A stretch of 64,000 nt of DNA from positions 62,001 to 126,000 of the forward strand of contig CAUYUJ010012091.1 in the NCBI GenBank assembly GCA_963575745.1, read 5' to 3'. The translations under genes and the position numbers were made by a program. This stretch comes from Prorocentrum cordatum (Eukaryota; Sar; Dinophyceae; Prorocentrales; Prorocentraceae). The notes under the pieces are model-generated. The model saw only the letters and a program-made list of their open reading frames with translations, made no database searches and was not told the origin of the DNA. Positions 44,094 through 52,658 of this stretch are shown one piece after another (positions within the stretch are counted from its first letter, which is position 1; the number at the start of each line of letters is the position of its first letter).

Positions 44094-44221
44094 GACGCTA
44101 ATTAACGCTGTAGACGCTAATTAGCGCCTGTGCCATTAATTAATTCTGAGGATGCTTAATTAAGGATTCCAAGGGTTCTGGGAAAAAAACAATAATTAAC
44201 GAAACAACGCCGTTAATTAAC
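44094..44221. promoter_or_regulatory. Subterminal repeats, left end of the element
   Basis: GACGCTAATTAACGCT (44094-44109), GACGCTAATTAGCGC (44113-44127), GCCATTAATTAATTC, GATGCTTAATTAAGG and ACGCCGTTAATTAAC (44207-44221). In CACTA elements, repeated subterminal motifs are where the TnpA protein binds. That role is inferred here. Confidence 0.6.
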
Positions 44222-44316
44222 AGGAAGGGAGCTTTTGGCCGAGGGCGGCACTTATCGCGCGAGCCCGAACGGTGGGGGGTCCACGGGGGGCTCCTCGGGC
44301 AGGACGGCCCCGGGGC

Positions 44317-44340
44317 AGGGGCCCTCGGTCGAGGGCCCCT
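44317..44340. repeat. Hairpin, AGGGGCCCTCG arms
   Basis: Perfect 11-bp arms with a two-base loop. It lies downstream of the last gene of the element. Confidence 0.85.
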
Positions 44341-44516
44341 CGGGATCGAGAGCTGGGGAGGAGGGCCGCGGCCGTGGGAGCGGGGGGAGAGCGGCGCCAG
44401 CAGCAGGGCGGCCACGATATTTGTCAAAAACCCATTCCGACGATCCTGCGCTCGGGCGCCCGCAAGTTCAAGGGGGGAAGCGCGGCGGAGGAAGGGGGGG
44501 GAAGAGGAAGCAAAAG

Positions 44517-44632
44517 AGGGAGGAGGAGGAGGAGGAGGAGGAGGAGGAGGAAGAGGAGGGGGAGGAAGAGGAGGAGGAGGAGGAGGAGGAGGAGGAGGAG
44601 GAGGAGGAGGAGGAGGAGGAGGAGGGAGGAGG
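44517..44632. repeat. GGA microsatellite
   Basis: GGA triplets just downstream of the stop codon of the 44.66-46.39-kb gene. Confidence 0.95.
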
Positions 44633-44659
44633 AGGCTCTTCGGGCGACCGCCGCCCATC

Positions 44660-46386
44660 TCAGAGCGACCTAAGGTCGGCCAGCCTCTCCGTCGCGCACT
44701 TCTTGTGGGTCTCGCCGTCCTGCGTCGCCTCCCCGAGAGCCTTCGCGAGCTTGGCCATCTCGTCCTTGTCGCTGTCCTCCGTGCAGATATCGGCCCTCGC
44801 ACAGAGCTCCTCGGCCTCGCCGATGAAGGTCTGCAAAACTTCTTCGACGTGCTTGATACCGTCAAGCTTTGCCGTCAGCGCCTCGCGATCCTCAGGAGGC
44901 GTATGTTTGGCTTTCGCCGCCGTGGTCACCTTCTGCTTGATGACCTGCTGAATCTTCGGGAGCAGGGCGTTGATGCATTTCCTCTTGGGCCCACACCGAA
45001 CCCCTCTCCCCCGATCCCGCCGAGGCCCTGGCCCGATCCCCCCCTTCTGGTCCGCTGCTGTCCTCAGCGTCTTGGCGCTGTGGCGGCAGGCAGAGAGCTC
45101 GGTGGATTCAAGCTTGACCTCAATCTTCTCCTTCGCGGCGACGCCCAGCGACTGAAAGACCCCCCCGTCCGCCAGCGCTCTCACCTTGCTCTCGCACGGC
45201 TTTCCCGTGAGCATTTGGGACGTCCCCGACGTGATATCCCTGTCGGGCCATCGTCCCCTCCTCGTCGTCGTCGCCGCCGTCCTCCTCCCACTTGCCCTCC
45301 TGCTCCTCTCCCTCCACTTCCTCCTTCGCTCGCCTGTCCCTCCTCTACCTCCTCCTCCTCGTCCTCCTCTCCCCCCTCCCCTCCCAGCTCTCCTCCTTCC
45401 CCCATCCCACCATTGTCCTCCTCGCCCCTCCCTTTCATTCCATCTCCATCTGTTCTGTCGAATCTCCTCCTCATCCTCCTCGCCCTCCTCCTCCTCCTCC
45501 TCCTCCGCCTTCCCCCGGCCTCCAGCCCCCTTCCCCCTCGTCCTCCCCCGCCCCCGTCCTCGCCCCCTGCGGGCGATGTGCGGTTTGCCGCGCCTGGTCT
45601 TCCCGTGGTCGACGATGAAGTAGTAGCGGCTCCGCATGGGGCCGGCGTGCTCCTGTCAGGCGCCCTCAACAGGGCCCTTTTGAAAGCGGATGGGGGGAGG
45701 AGGCGGTCCTGCGGCGGGAAGTCAGTGACCGTGCCGCATTGCTTCTGGTTGTCCTCGGCCTCGGCCACAGCGAAGGCGATGGCCGTTTTGACGTCGTCAA
45801 AGTCGCTGATCTGATACCCGACCTCCTTCAAGATCTGGCCAGGCGTGCGCCAATTGGCATTCGAGCCAACGGTCGTCTCGTCGCGCTTGCCGCGCGACTC
45901 CCTGAACTGGACCGTCCAGGCGAGGGACCCCTTCCAGGAAGATCCGTTCTTGCGCCACACATCAAGAAAACTCTCCTGCTGCTCCCAATCCATCTTCTTG
46001 TAGGAGTCGAGCGCGACCTGCGCCTCGGAGGCCCTCTCGCCGTCCTTGGCCTTCGCCACTTGCCTCAATCCAGTGAGCATCGTGTTGATCTGCGCCTGGT
46101 CGCGAGCCCCTTTCGGAGCTTTCTTCGGGGGGGGCGAGCGCGCCTCCTCTTTCGTCGGCAGGGCACGCGCCTCCTGCGCTGCGGCTGTCGCCTCCGCTGC
46201 CGCCTCCTCTGTCGCCTCCGCTGTCGCCTCCGCTCGCGGCGCTGCGCCCTCGACCCCCACGGCCTCTGCGAGGCGCTCGCCGCCTCCCTCTCCCGCCCTC
46301 GCCTTCGACTTCGCCGCGGTCCGCCGCCCAGGCTCGGGGGGCGACTCTGGAGCGGCGGCGGCGGCAGGCCGCTTCCTGGGCGCCAT
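44660..46386 (-). CDS. Element gene 4: Lys-rich, coiled-coil-like protein (split by a GGA-rich intron)
   Basis: ATG at 46386 begins MAPRKRPAAAAAPESPPEPG, a basic, Ala-rich disordered head. Then come QAQINTMLTGLRQVAKAKDG, MDWEQQESFLDVWRKNGSSW, NWRTPGQILKEVGYQISDFD and TAIAFAVAEAEDNQKQCG, ending near LPPSAFKR (45678). The frame then changes and continues as GPMRSRYYFIVDHGKTRRGK to about 45575. After a purine-rich stretch (45570-45240, probably an intron) the end reads GVFQSLGVAAKEKIEVKLES, KCINALLPKIQQVIKQKVTT, KLDGIKHVEEVLQTFIGEAE and ATERLADLRSL, then TGA at 44660. The middle module (flexible linker, then an ILKEVGYQISDFDD helix) resembles a repeated dinoflagellate family of unknown role (from memory). 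Its basic head and co-orientation with the transposase make a DNA-binding TnpA-like helper possible, which is inference. Exact splice sites are unresolved. Confidence 0.6.
45255..45560. repeat. TCC-rich tract (purine-rich in the sense strand of gene 4)
   Basis: Pyrimidine-rich on the plus strand throughout, with TCC runs at 45350-45380 and 45480-45510. It interrupts gene 4 and is read here as its intron. Confidence 0.8.
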
Positions 46387-46609
46387 GCACGCGGTCCAGA
46401 GAGGAACGAGCAGGCCGAAACACGACGGGGCGGCCATGGCTCGCAAGAAAATGCGAGGTGGCTGTCGAGGCGGAGCGTGCGATCGCTGGTGGATGGCTCG
46501 ATCATGCAAAAATGCATTTACATGGCGATCCCAGCAGGGGTGCCATGGCGGGGGAAAGCAAGGAGGGGGAGGATGAGGAGGAGGCGGGGGGAGGAGGACA
46601 ACGGGGCAT

Positions 46610-46690
46610 GGGGCCCTCGGTGAAGGGCCCCCTGCAGGAGAGAGTCAGTGGAAGGGCCTATTGGGCAGGGGCCCCTCGGGCAGGGGCCCC
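46610..46690. repeat. Two GGGGCCC hairpins between genes 3 and 4
   Basis: GGGGCCCTCGGTGAAGGGCC (46610 on) and AGGGGCCCCTCGGGCAGGGG (46668-46690) are each self-complementary around a short loop. They lie between the stop of the transposase gene and the start of gene 4. Confidence 0.85.
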
Positions 46691-46712
46691 GCAAGGGAAG
46701 GAAATGCTATTT

Positions 46713-48582
46713 TCAGAGATCCAGCATGCGAATGGGCGGTTGCATCGAAAACTTCGACACGACGCCCGCGCTGACGCCCGCCACCGTGCAGCTGCTCCCG
46801 CGCCTCCTGCCGACATTGCTGACGCTGCCTCCGAAATCCTCGTCTCGGTAGCACCAATGGGAGGTCGGGTCGCCCCCCTCCGCGCAGGCTTCCAGCCACG
46901 CGTGCATCTTCGGCTTTATTCGGAAACACTGCGGCAGTAACTTGGCCAGCGCGGTGTTCTGAAGGGCGAATTCGACGGAATTCGTGAAATGGGCAGTCTT
47001 GTCCTTGGTCGTTAACGTGTTGTAGCACTCATTCAAGTGCCACATTGCCCAATACATGGCGTCTTCTTCGGGCACTAACCTGTCGCACAGCTCGGTGGCG
47101 ATTTCCATGCCAAACGGCACAAGGTGCCGGCAATGGGCGGCTTGCATCTTCAGCTTCGGGCTTTTCTTATCACGTTTTATGATGGAAGCCGTCAGCTGTC
47201 TGATCTTGTCATTCACCTTCCTCCGTGCGTAATAATCCAACATCTTGTCCGAAAGAACAGACACCCGAGTCTCCCGGGATCCCCCGGGCAACTTCGCTTC
47301 CAACGCCCAGAACAAACCACCCAAGAAGTCCGCGGTCACGCCCATGTCGGCGCAGTGTAACCAATCTATTTTGATGGTGTCCAGGCACACCCACGGGAGC
47401 TGAAGCAATGGATTCACAGTGGCCCCGCTCCGTAAAATGCACGCGATGAGATCTTGCCAAGACTTTCGCCGCGTTCTCCAGGGCGCAGAAGCGCCCACCT
47501 GCTCGGATACCTTGGCAGGGGCGTGAGCGACTCCGTGAGAACGCAGCGGGGTCTCCAACCGCGCGCCCGCGACACATAAAAACGCACGTGGGGTATCGCC
47601 CTCGCAAACAAACAGTAATCGAACATTGCGTTCTGGGGGCGGGGCGCGCGTTTGAAGGGCCCGCTTCGGCCTCGTCGGGTCGGATCCAGCACCTGTAGCA
47701 GCATCCCGATTGGGTGTCCCACCTCGGCAGGTGGAAGATGTCCCTGAACATCTTCCAGTCACCTCTGATCTGGATCAACCCGCACTTCACTGGCAACGGG
47801 TGCCCAGCCGCAGCTGCGCGATCACGGTCACCGTTTTTCCGCTGCCACATGCTGTCGTCGTGGCGCAGGGACGGGTGTCTCCCGAGCGCTAGCCACTTAA
47901 ACGACCACGCAAGAACCTTGCAAATATCGTCGATCGTGCGAGGGCCAATTTGGTGTTTGAGTATTGCGCAAAGGGGAAGACGCAGGCCCTTGTAGTTGCC
48001 CGCTTGGCCAGGGAGTGAGACAGAAAATATTTCTAACGACGCAGTCCGGTCCCAATTGGTTGGGACCCCATCTTGCCAGAATCCAAGCCCAAGAATCTGT
48101 TCGCCGACCTCCTCGTCAATCCCTGCTACCAGCCGCCGCGATACGTCGTCCAGACCGCTTCTGTCCAGGATGATGTCGCGGTCCCCGAAATGAAAGAGGG
48201 TGTTGATCAACTCGTGAGGGAGCCAAAATGCACAGTTCGTCCACTTCTCCTCAGTCTGGCCCCTCTGCGTGGCCCTGATAGGAGCCGTGTAGGTGCGTGG
48301 CCAGCCACCTTTCCTTCTGAAAAAGTTTCTCATGAAACGGGCCGCGTTGGGCAACCTCCCCGCTTTGCTTGCTGAGGCGCCTGTTTTATGCACAAATTGC
48401 ATACCAGAGGCGCCAGACGCCTCCGCGTCGCGACATACTTCCAGACCCCGCTCTCCAGACAGAGTATTTGAAGCCACCAGATCTCCCAAGTTCGCCCTCA
48501 ACCTCTGCGCTGGCGGCAGGGAGGCCGCATCGCACGGCCTCGCTCGCTTGGAGAGCAGGCCCATGAGGGCGTCAAGCACCAA
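46713..48582 (-). CDS. Element gene 3: tnp2-like transposase, copy 2 (frame changes near 47.6 kb)
   Basis: From ATG 48582 the frame gives LGDLVASNTLSGERGLEVC, CAFWLPHELINTLF, then LGFWQDGVPTNWDRTASLE with the first candidate Asp (171). RLPLCAILKHQIGPRTIDDI follows, then LIQIRGDWKMFRDIF with Asp 275, and HLPRWDTQSGCCYRCWIRPD, a Cys-rich knuckle (294-298). Sense is lost after about 47670 and resumes in another frame from about 47510 as ASAPWRTRRKSWQDLIACIL, VCLDTIKIDWLHCADMGVTA (third Asp) and DFLGGLFWALEAKLPGG. MYWAMWHLNECYNTLTTKDK, KLLPQCFRIKPKMHAWLEAC and CYRDEDFGGSVSNVGRRRG follow, with stop at 46713. The gap may be an unrecognised intron or a disabling change. Order and motifs match copy 1 at 22.6-25.1 kb and the DDE layout of tnp2/CACTA transposases. 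It would catalyse cut-and-paste movement of the surrounding element. The assignment is by pattern only. Confidence 0.7.
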
Positions 48583-48673
48583 GAAAAGGCTCGAGCCAAT
48601 GTGGGCACGGAGGGTGAGGAGGAGAAGGAATAGAGAGAGTCGCGCGAGGGGGAGGAGTAAAGGGAATCACTCA

Positions 48674-48698
48674 AGGGGCCCCTCGGCCAGGGGCCCCT
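48674..48698. repeat. AGGGGCCCCT double palindrome
   Basis: Two copies of the 10-bp palindrome AGGGGCCCCT separated by CGGCC, about 90 bp upstream of the transposase start. A minus-strand open stretch (CDKSDTLKDSASLAVRRALA) just beyond could be a first exon. Confidence 0.85.
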
Positions 48699-48898
48699 GA
48701 GACAAGGAAGAGGGCGTTTCCGCAAGCGCACGGCGAACGGCCAGGGAGGCCGAATCTTTCAAAGTGTCGCTCTTGTCACAAGAGCGGGCGAAGGCCCCCG
48801 CGCCCGGGAGGCGTCGTCGCCCCTCATCAGCCGACGAAAAATATAATATTATATGTTGCTTGCTTTCCTCATCAGAAAGGAGAAATCTGATTCCGACG

Positions 48899-48900
48899 AA

Positions 48901-48944
<44 letters not shown>

Positions 48945-48945
48945 A
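48899..48945. repeat. (GAC)n microsatellite
   Basis: About 15 GAC triplets. Confidence 0.95.
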
Positions 48946-49079
48946 TGTGCATCTCGAACATTGTATGTTCGAGGCGCACCAACAAACCTTGAAACCGTGC
49001 ATGCCTGAGGCGATCCACACCTGCTCCGTTCCGCTCCGCTTCTTCTCCCTTCCTTATTTTGGGTCACCACAGCAGAAGA

Positions 49080-49262
49080 AACCAATAACAAATATTTTAT
49101 TTTATTGTTTTCGGTTGTCTGTTACAACAGGAGGAAACAAAATAAAATATTTTATTTTGTTGTTTTGCATTGTAAAACACAACGCAAAATCACAAAATAA
49201 AATATATATTTTTTTGTCTGGTGGCGTTGTGCAAGGCAAAACAACCAAATAAAATTAACTAT
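49080..49262. promoter_or_regulatory. AT-rich palindromic region upstream of the transposase
   Basis: Repeated AAAATAAAATATTTTATTTT-type sequence. 49136-49161 is a perfect 26-bp palindrome, with imperfect relatives at 49088-49110, 49190-49213 and 49240-49265. This is the most AT-rich stretch inside the element. It lies 5' of the transposase gene and could be a promoter or unwinding region, which is inference. Confidence 0.5.
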
Positions 49263-49394
49263 TTTATTTTTCGTCGGCGTCCGCTGCTCCCCCCTTGCGT
49301 CGGCGCCCTGGCCGAGCCGCCGACCTGGCGCCGCCTCCGCTGGCGCCTCACCTCGGGGGTGCAGGAAGGGCAAAATCGAACTTGAAAATAACTG

Positions 49395-49405
49395 CCACGA
49401 CGGTC

Positions 49406-49436
<31 letters not shown>

Positions 49437-49438
49437 TC

Positions 49439-49475
<37 letters not shown>

Positions 49476-49768
49476 TCACGACGACGACGACGACGACGAC
49501 GAAGGCGGCGACGTCGGCGACAACGATGCCGACGACGACGACGACGACGACGACCACGATGCCGAAGACGACCACGACGACGACTGACGACTGAAGAGGG
49601 CGATGACGAGGAGGATCACGACGACGACGACGACGACGACGGACGATAGCCGAAGGGCAAGAGAGATTCAGGGTTAAAACTGAGGCCTCAGTTTTAACCC
49701 TCACGACGACGACGACGATCACGACGATGACGACGACGACAATCACGACGATCGCGATGACGCTGACG

Positions 49769-49843
<75 letters not shown>

Positions 49844-49860
49844 ACGACAACGACGAAGAC
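49395..49860. repeat. (GAC)n microsatellite block
   Basis: GAC triplets with scattered GATCAC interruptions across ~470 bp. Val- or Thr-rich frames here are artefacts. Confidence 0.95.
49670..49701. repeat. Perfect 32-bp palindrome
   Basis: AGGGTTAAAACTGAGG followed by its exact complement, CCTCAGTTTTAACCCT, with no loop. It is embedded in the GAC repeats. Confidence 0.95.
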
Positions 49861-49903
49861 GACGATCGCGTTGGCGTCTTGCCCCTGGACCCGTCGGGGC
49901 CAT

Positions 49904-49948
49904 TCTGCGTGGAGAAACACATGAAAATAATGCGTTTCTCCACGCAGA
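49904..49948. repeat. Hairpin with 15-bp perfect arms
   Basis: TCTGCGTGGAGAAAC (49904-49918) and GTTTCTCCACGCAGA (49934-49948) with a 15-base AT-rich loop. It lies downstream of element gene 2 in transcription order and could act in 3'-end formation. No direct support. Confidence 0.9.
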
Positions 49949-50158
49949 GAATTCGAGGGGAGTTTTCGGCCACTTCATTTTCACGAGAATTGTGGGTTCG
50001 AACGCAAAAAAAACTTGTTTTTTTTGTCTTCGACCCCACTTCTGTGGCTGGCCCCCGAGGCGGGGTGCCGGGGGCTCGCCTCGAATTGGCCTCTCCGGAG
50101 GGGTTGGGCCCCCCGCAGGTGTGTAGGTGCAGTCTCCAACCCAGTCCCGCTGACCTGC

Positions 50159-52058
50159 TCATGGGGCTCTGCTGGAGTGCCATGGCGCCGTCTGCGGTGC
50201 AAGCTGCTGCTGCTGCATCGGAGGCTGTTGCTGCATCGCAGGCTGCTGATGCATCGGAGGCTGTTGCTGCATCTGCGGAGGCTGCCAGATCTGTGGAGGC
50301 TGTTGCTGCATCGCAGGCTGCGGTGCAAGCTGTTGCTGCTGCATCGGAGGCTGTTGCTGCATCGCAGGCTGCTGATGCATCGGAGGCTGTTGCTGCATCT
50401 GCGGAGGCTGCCAGATCTGTGGAGGCTGTTGCTGCATCTGCGGAGGCTGCCAGATCTGTGGAGGCTGTTGCTGCATCGGAGGAGGCTGCCAGATCTGTGG
50501 AGGCTGTTGCTGCATCTGCGGAGGCTGCCAGATCTGTGGAGGCTGTTGCATGATCGGCGGCTGTTGCATCGGAGGCTGCTGCTGCATCGGAGGCTGTTGC
50601 TGCATCGGAGGCTGCTGCTGCATCGGAGGCTGCTGCTGCATCGGAGGCTGTTGCTGCATCGGGGGCTGTTGCTGCATCGGGGGCGGCTGCATCGCAGGCT
50701 GCTGATGCATCGGAGGCTGTTGCTGCATTTGCGCAGGCTCCCAGACCTGCATCGTCGGAGGCTGCCAGCTCTGTGGAGGCTGTTGCATGATCGGCGGCTG
50801 TTGCTGCATCGCAGGCTGCTGCATGTGCTGCTGCATCGGAGGCTGCTGCTGCAGCATCGGAGGCTGTTGCTGCATCGGAACATGCTGCGTCGGAGGCTGT
50901 TGCTGCATCGGGGGCTGCTGCTGCATCGCAGGCTGCTGCTGCATCGGCGCCTGCGAGCCGCTGCTGCTGCTGCTGCTTCCGCCGCCAGCGGCCGCAGCAG
51001 CCTCCACCTGGGGAGAGAGGGCCAAACAGGAGAGGGAGGATTAGGAGCGCCTCGATCAGGCGCTCCTCGATCAGGAACCCCTCGATCAGGGGCCCCATCG
51101 ATCGGAACCCCCTCGATCAGGGGCCCCCCGCCCCGCTCGCGCCACCGTGAACAGAGTCTGCACCACCTCCTCCCACCACTGCTGGCGCCCCTGGTCCTCC
51201 TTCAGCTGGCGCTTCTGGTCCCTCTTCAGCTGGGCCGCAGCGTTCTCGGCGGCGGAGGTCGCGTCCCAGCCGCGCGGCATCGGCAGGCGCGGGCGCCGGC
51301 GCGCTGCTGGTGCCTCTGGTTGCGCCGGCGCTGCTGGTGCCACTTGTTGCGCTGGTGCTGATGGTGCGTCTGATTGCGCAGGTGCCGCTGGTGCCTCGTG
51401 TTTCGCTGGTTGTGCTGCTGGTGCGTCTTGTTGCGCTGGTGCAGCTGGTGCCTCTTGCTGCGCTGGGTGCGGAGGCCGCGGCTGCGTCGGCGGAGGCGGC
51501 GGCGGATAGGCACCCTCTCCATATCGCGCGCTGGCGCGCGAACTTGTCCTGCTGGAACTGGCGCCGCTTCGACTGGTCGCCAGTCCGCCTCCGCTTCACG
51601 ATGACCTGCGGCTGCCCCTGCTGGGGCGGCTGCTGCTGCTGCTGCTGCTGCTGGCGCCTCTGCTGATGGCGCCGCACGCGCGAGCGCAGGCAGCCAATGC
51701 CGAAGCAATTCCCGCCGCCCATGTAGCCATGCTCGCCGCAGATCCTGCGCGGCCTGAAGCGCATGCCCATGCCAGCGGCGCGCTCCATGAGCAGGGCAAC
51801 CAGCCGCCGCAGGCTGCCGTCATCGTCAGGATCGGCCCAATCCAGCAGCTCCTCCACGCCTGCTTCTGGGGGCGGCCTCTCGCCTCCGTCGCCTCCGTCG
51901 CCTTCGCCGCCAGCCCCTGCAGCAGGACACTGCGGCTGGCCGCCGCCTGCCACGCCGAGCCCAGGCTGCCCGGCCGCCTTTCGTGTTTTTTTTGTGGGGG
52001 GGGAACGAACTTTCGTTTTCCTGTGCGTTTGAGGCCCCGAGCTTTTTTGCAAAACCAT
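50159..52058 (-). CDS. Element gene 2: Q-rich MQQQPP-repeat protein
   Basis: From ATG 52058 the frame has GVEELLDWADPDDDGSLRRL, VALLMERAAGMGMRFRPRRI and CGEHGYMGGGNCFGIGCLRS (a Cys/His cluster), then RRQQQQQQQQPPQQGQPQVI and SKRRQFQQDKFARQ. Near 51540 coding sense passes to another frame: YGEGAYPPPPPPTQPRPPHP, repeats of QQEAPAAPAQQDAPAAQPAK type, and ENAAAQLKRDQKRQLKEDQG with RQQWWEEVVQTLFT. At 51145 a GT...AG intron (51145-51008, 138 nt, CCCCAG acceptor) joins TLFT to VEAAAAAGGGSSSSSSGSQA. The last exon is a long MQQQPP/MQQQPPQIWQPPQ hexapeptide repeat ending LAPQTAPWHSSRAP. Gln/Pro/Met-rich repeats suggest a disordered, self-associating protein. No enzyme domain is visible. The single-base frame change near 51540 may be an error or a lesion. 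The Ala/Ser-rich frames on the other strand are repeat artefacts. Confidence 0.65.
51008..51145 (-). other. GT-AG intron carrying hairpins
   Basis: 138 nt. The donor is GTGGCGCG after TTCACG and the acceptor is CTCCCCAG before GTGGAGGC, so GTGG is repeated at both borders. It contains AGGAGCGCCTCGATCAGGCG (hairpin 51043-51067) and several CCCCTCGATCAGGGG units up to 51129. Its length is a multiple of three, yet splicing is favoured because the interior is the hairpin family found between the genes. Confidence 0.65.
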
Positions 52059-52360
52059 GGGGTCTCAAAGCCAACGAAGATATATGATTCTAATCACTAT
52101 AATATTCCTCATTTTAAGAGGCGGAGCCGGCGTGGCGGGCGAAAAAAACAACTCCCCCTTCCCCCCCCGCCTCCCTCCTATCCTCCCCGCCCGCCGTGGA
52201 CGCGAGGGCGGCGAGCACCAGCGCCAGCGCGCGTGGCGGCGTCATGGCGCCGCGCGAGCCTTCCGCGCGAGGGCCGCGCGGGGGGCGGGGCCAGGGGCGC
52301 GCTCGCGGGGGCTGAAAGCCACCGCGCGCGGCGACCCCGCCCCGTCGGGAAGCGCGACGT

Positions 52361-52499
52361 GGGGCCCCTCGATCAGGGGCCCCAGATCGGGCGAGAGGAG
52401 CTGGCGGAGGAGGAGGATGGATGAGATGAGGAGGGGCCCCTCGATCAGGGGCCCCAGGGGATGGATGAGAGGAGGAGGGGCCCCTCGGTCAGGGGCCCC
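52361..52499. repeat. Three GGGGCCCCTCGATCAGGGGCCCC-type hairpins
   Basis: 52361-52383, 52433-52455 and 52477-52499. Each has two perfect GGGGCCCC arms around TCGATCA or TCGGTCA. They lie between element genes 1 and 2. A related shorter one is at 52613-52634. Confidence 0.95.
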
Positions 52500-52658
52500 G
52501 GCGTCGGGGAAGATGAGGGGGGATAACGGCGGAGGGCGAAGATGACGGGGAGGCATTTTTGGTGCATTGCAATCCCGCGCGCACGAATGCTTCGCGGCCC
52601 CTACTTCAAACGAGCCCCTCGACGAGAGGAGCCCCGTTGGCTCATCCTACACGACGCG

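Noticed and set aside
44235-45814. Plus-strand frames of 238 and 369 codons opposite element gene 4
   Set aside because: They mirror the minus-strand coding exons and the GGA/TCC tracts. The minus frame has the better composition and the ordered modules.
49985-50015. tRNA T-loop-like GGGTTCGAACGC
   Set aside because: No matching acceptor, D or anticodon arms upstream. Similar GTTCGAA words at 13390 and 25860 fail the same test.
49743-51361. Ala/Ser/Asp-rich and Arg/Leu-rich long frames overlapping element gene 2
   Set aside because: Shadow frames of the CAG/ATG repeats. Only the MQQQPP frame joins a plausible upstream exon through a GT-AG intron in phase.
52361-52499. Rho-independent-type terminators
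   Set aside because: GC hairpins without a following T run, and the context is eukaryotic. Reported instead as element-specific hairpins.
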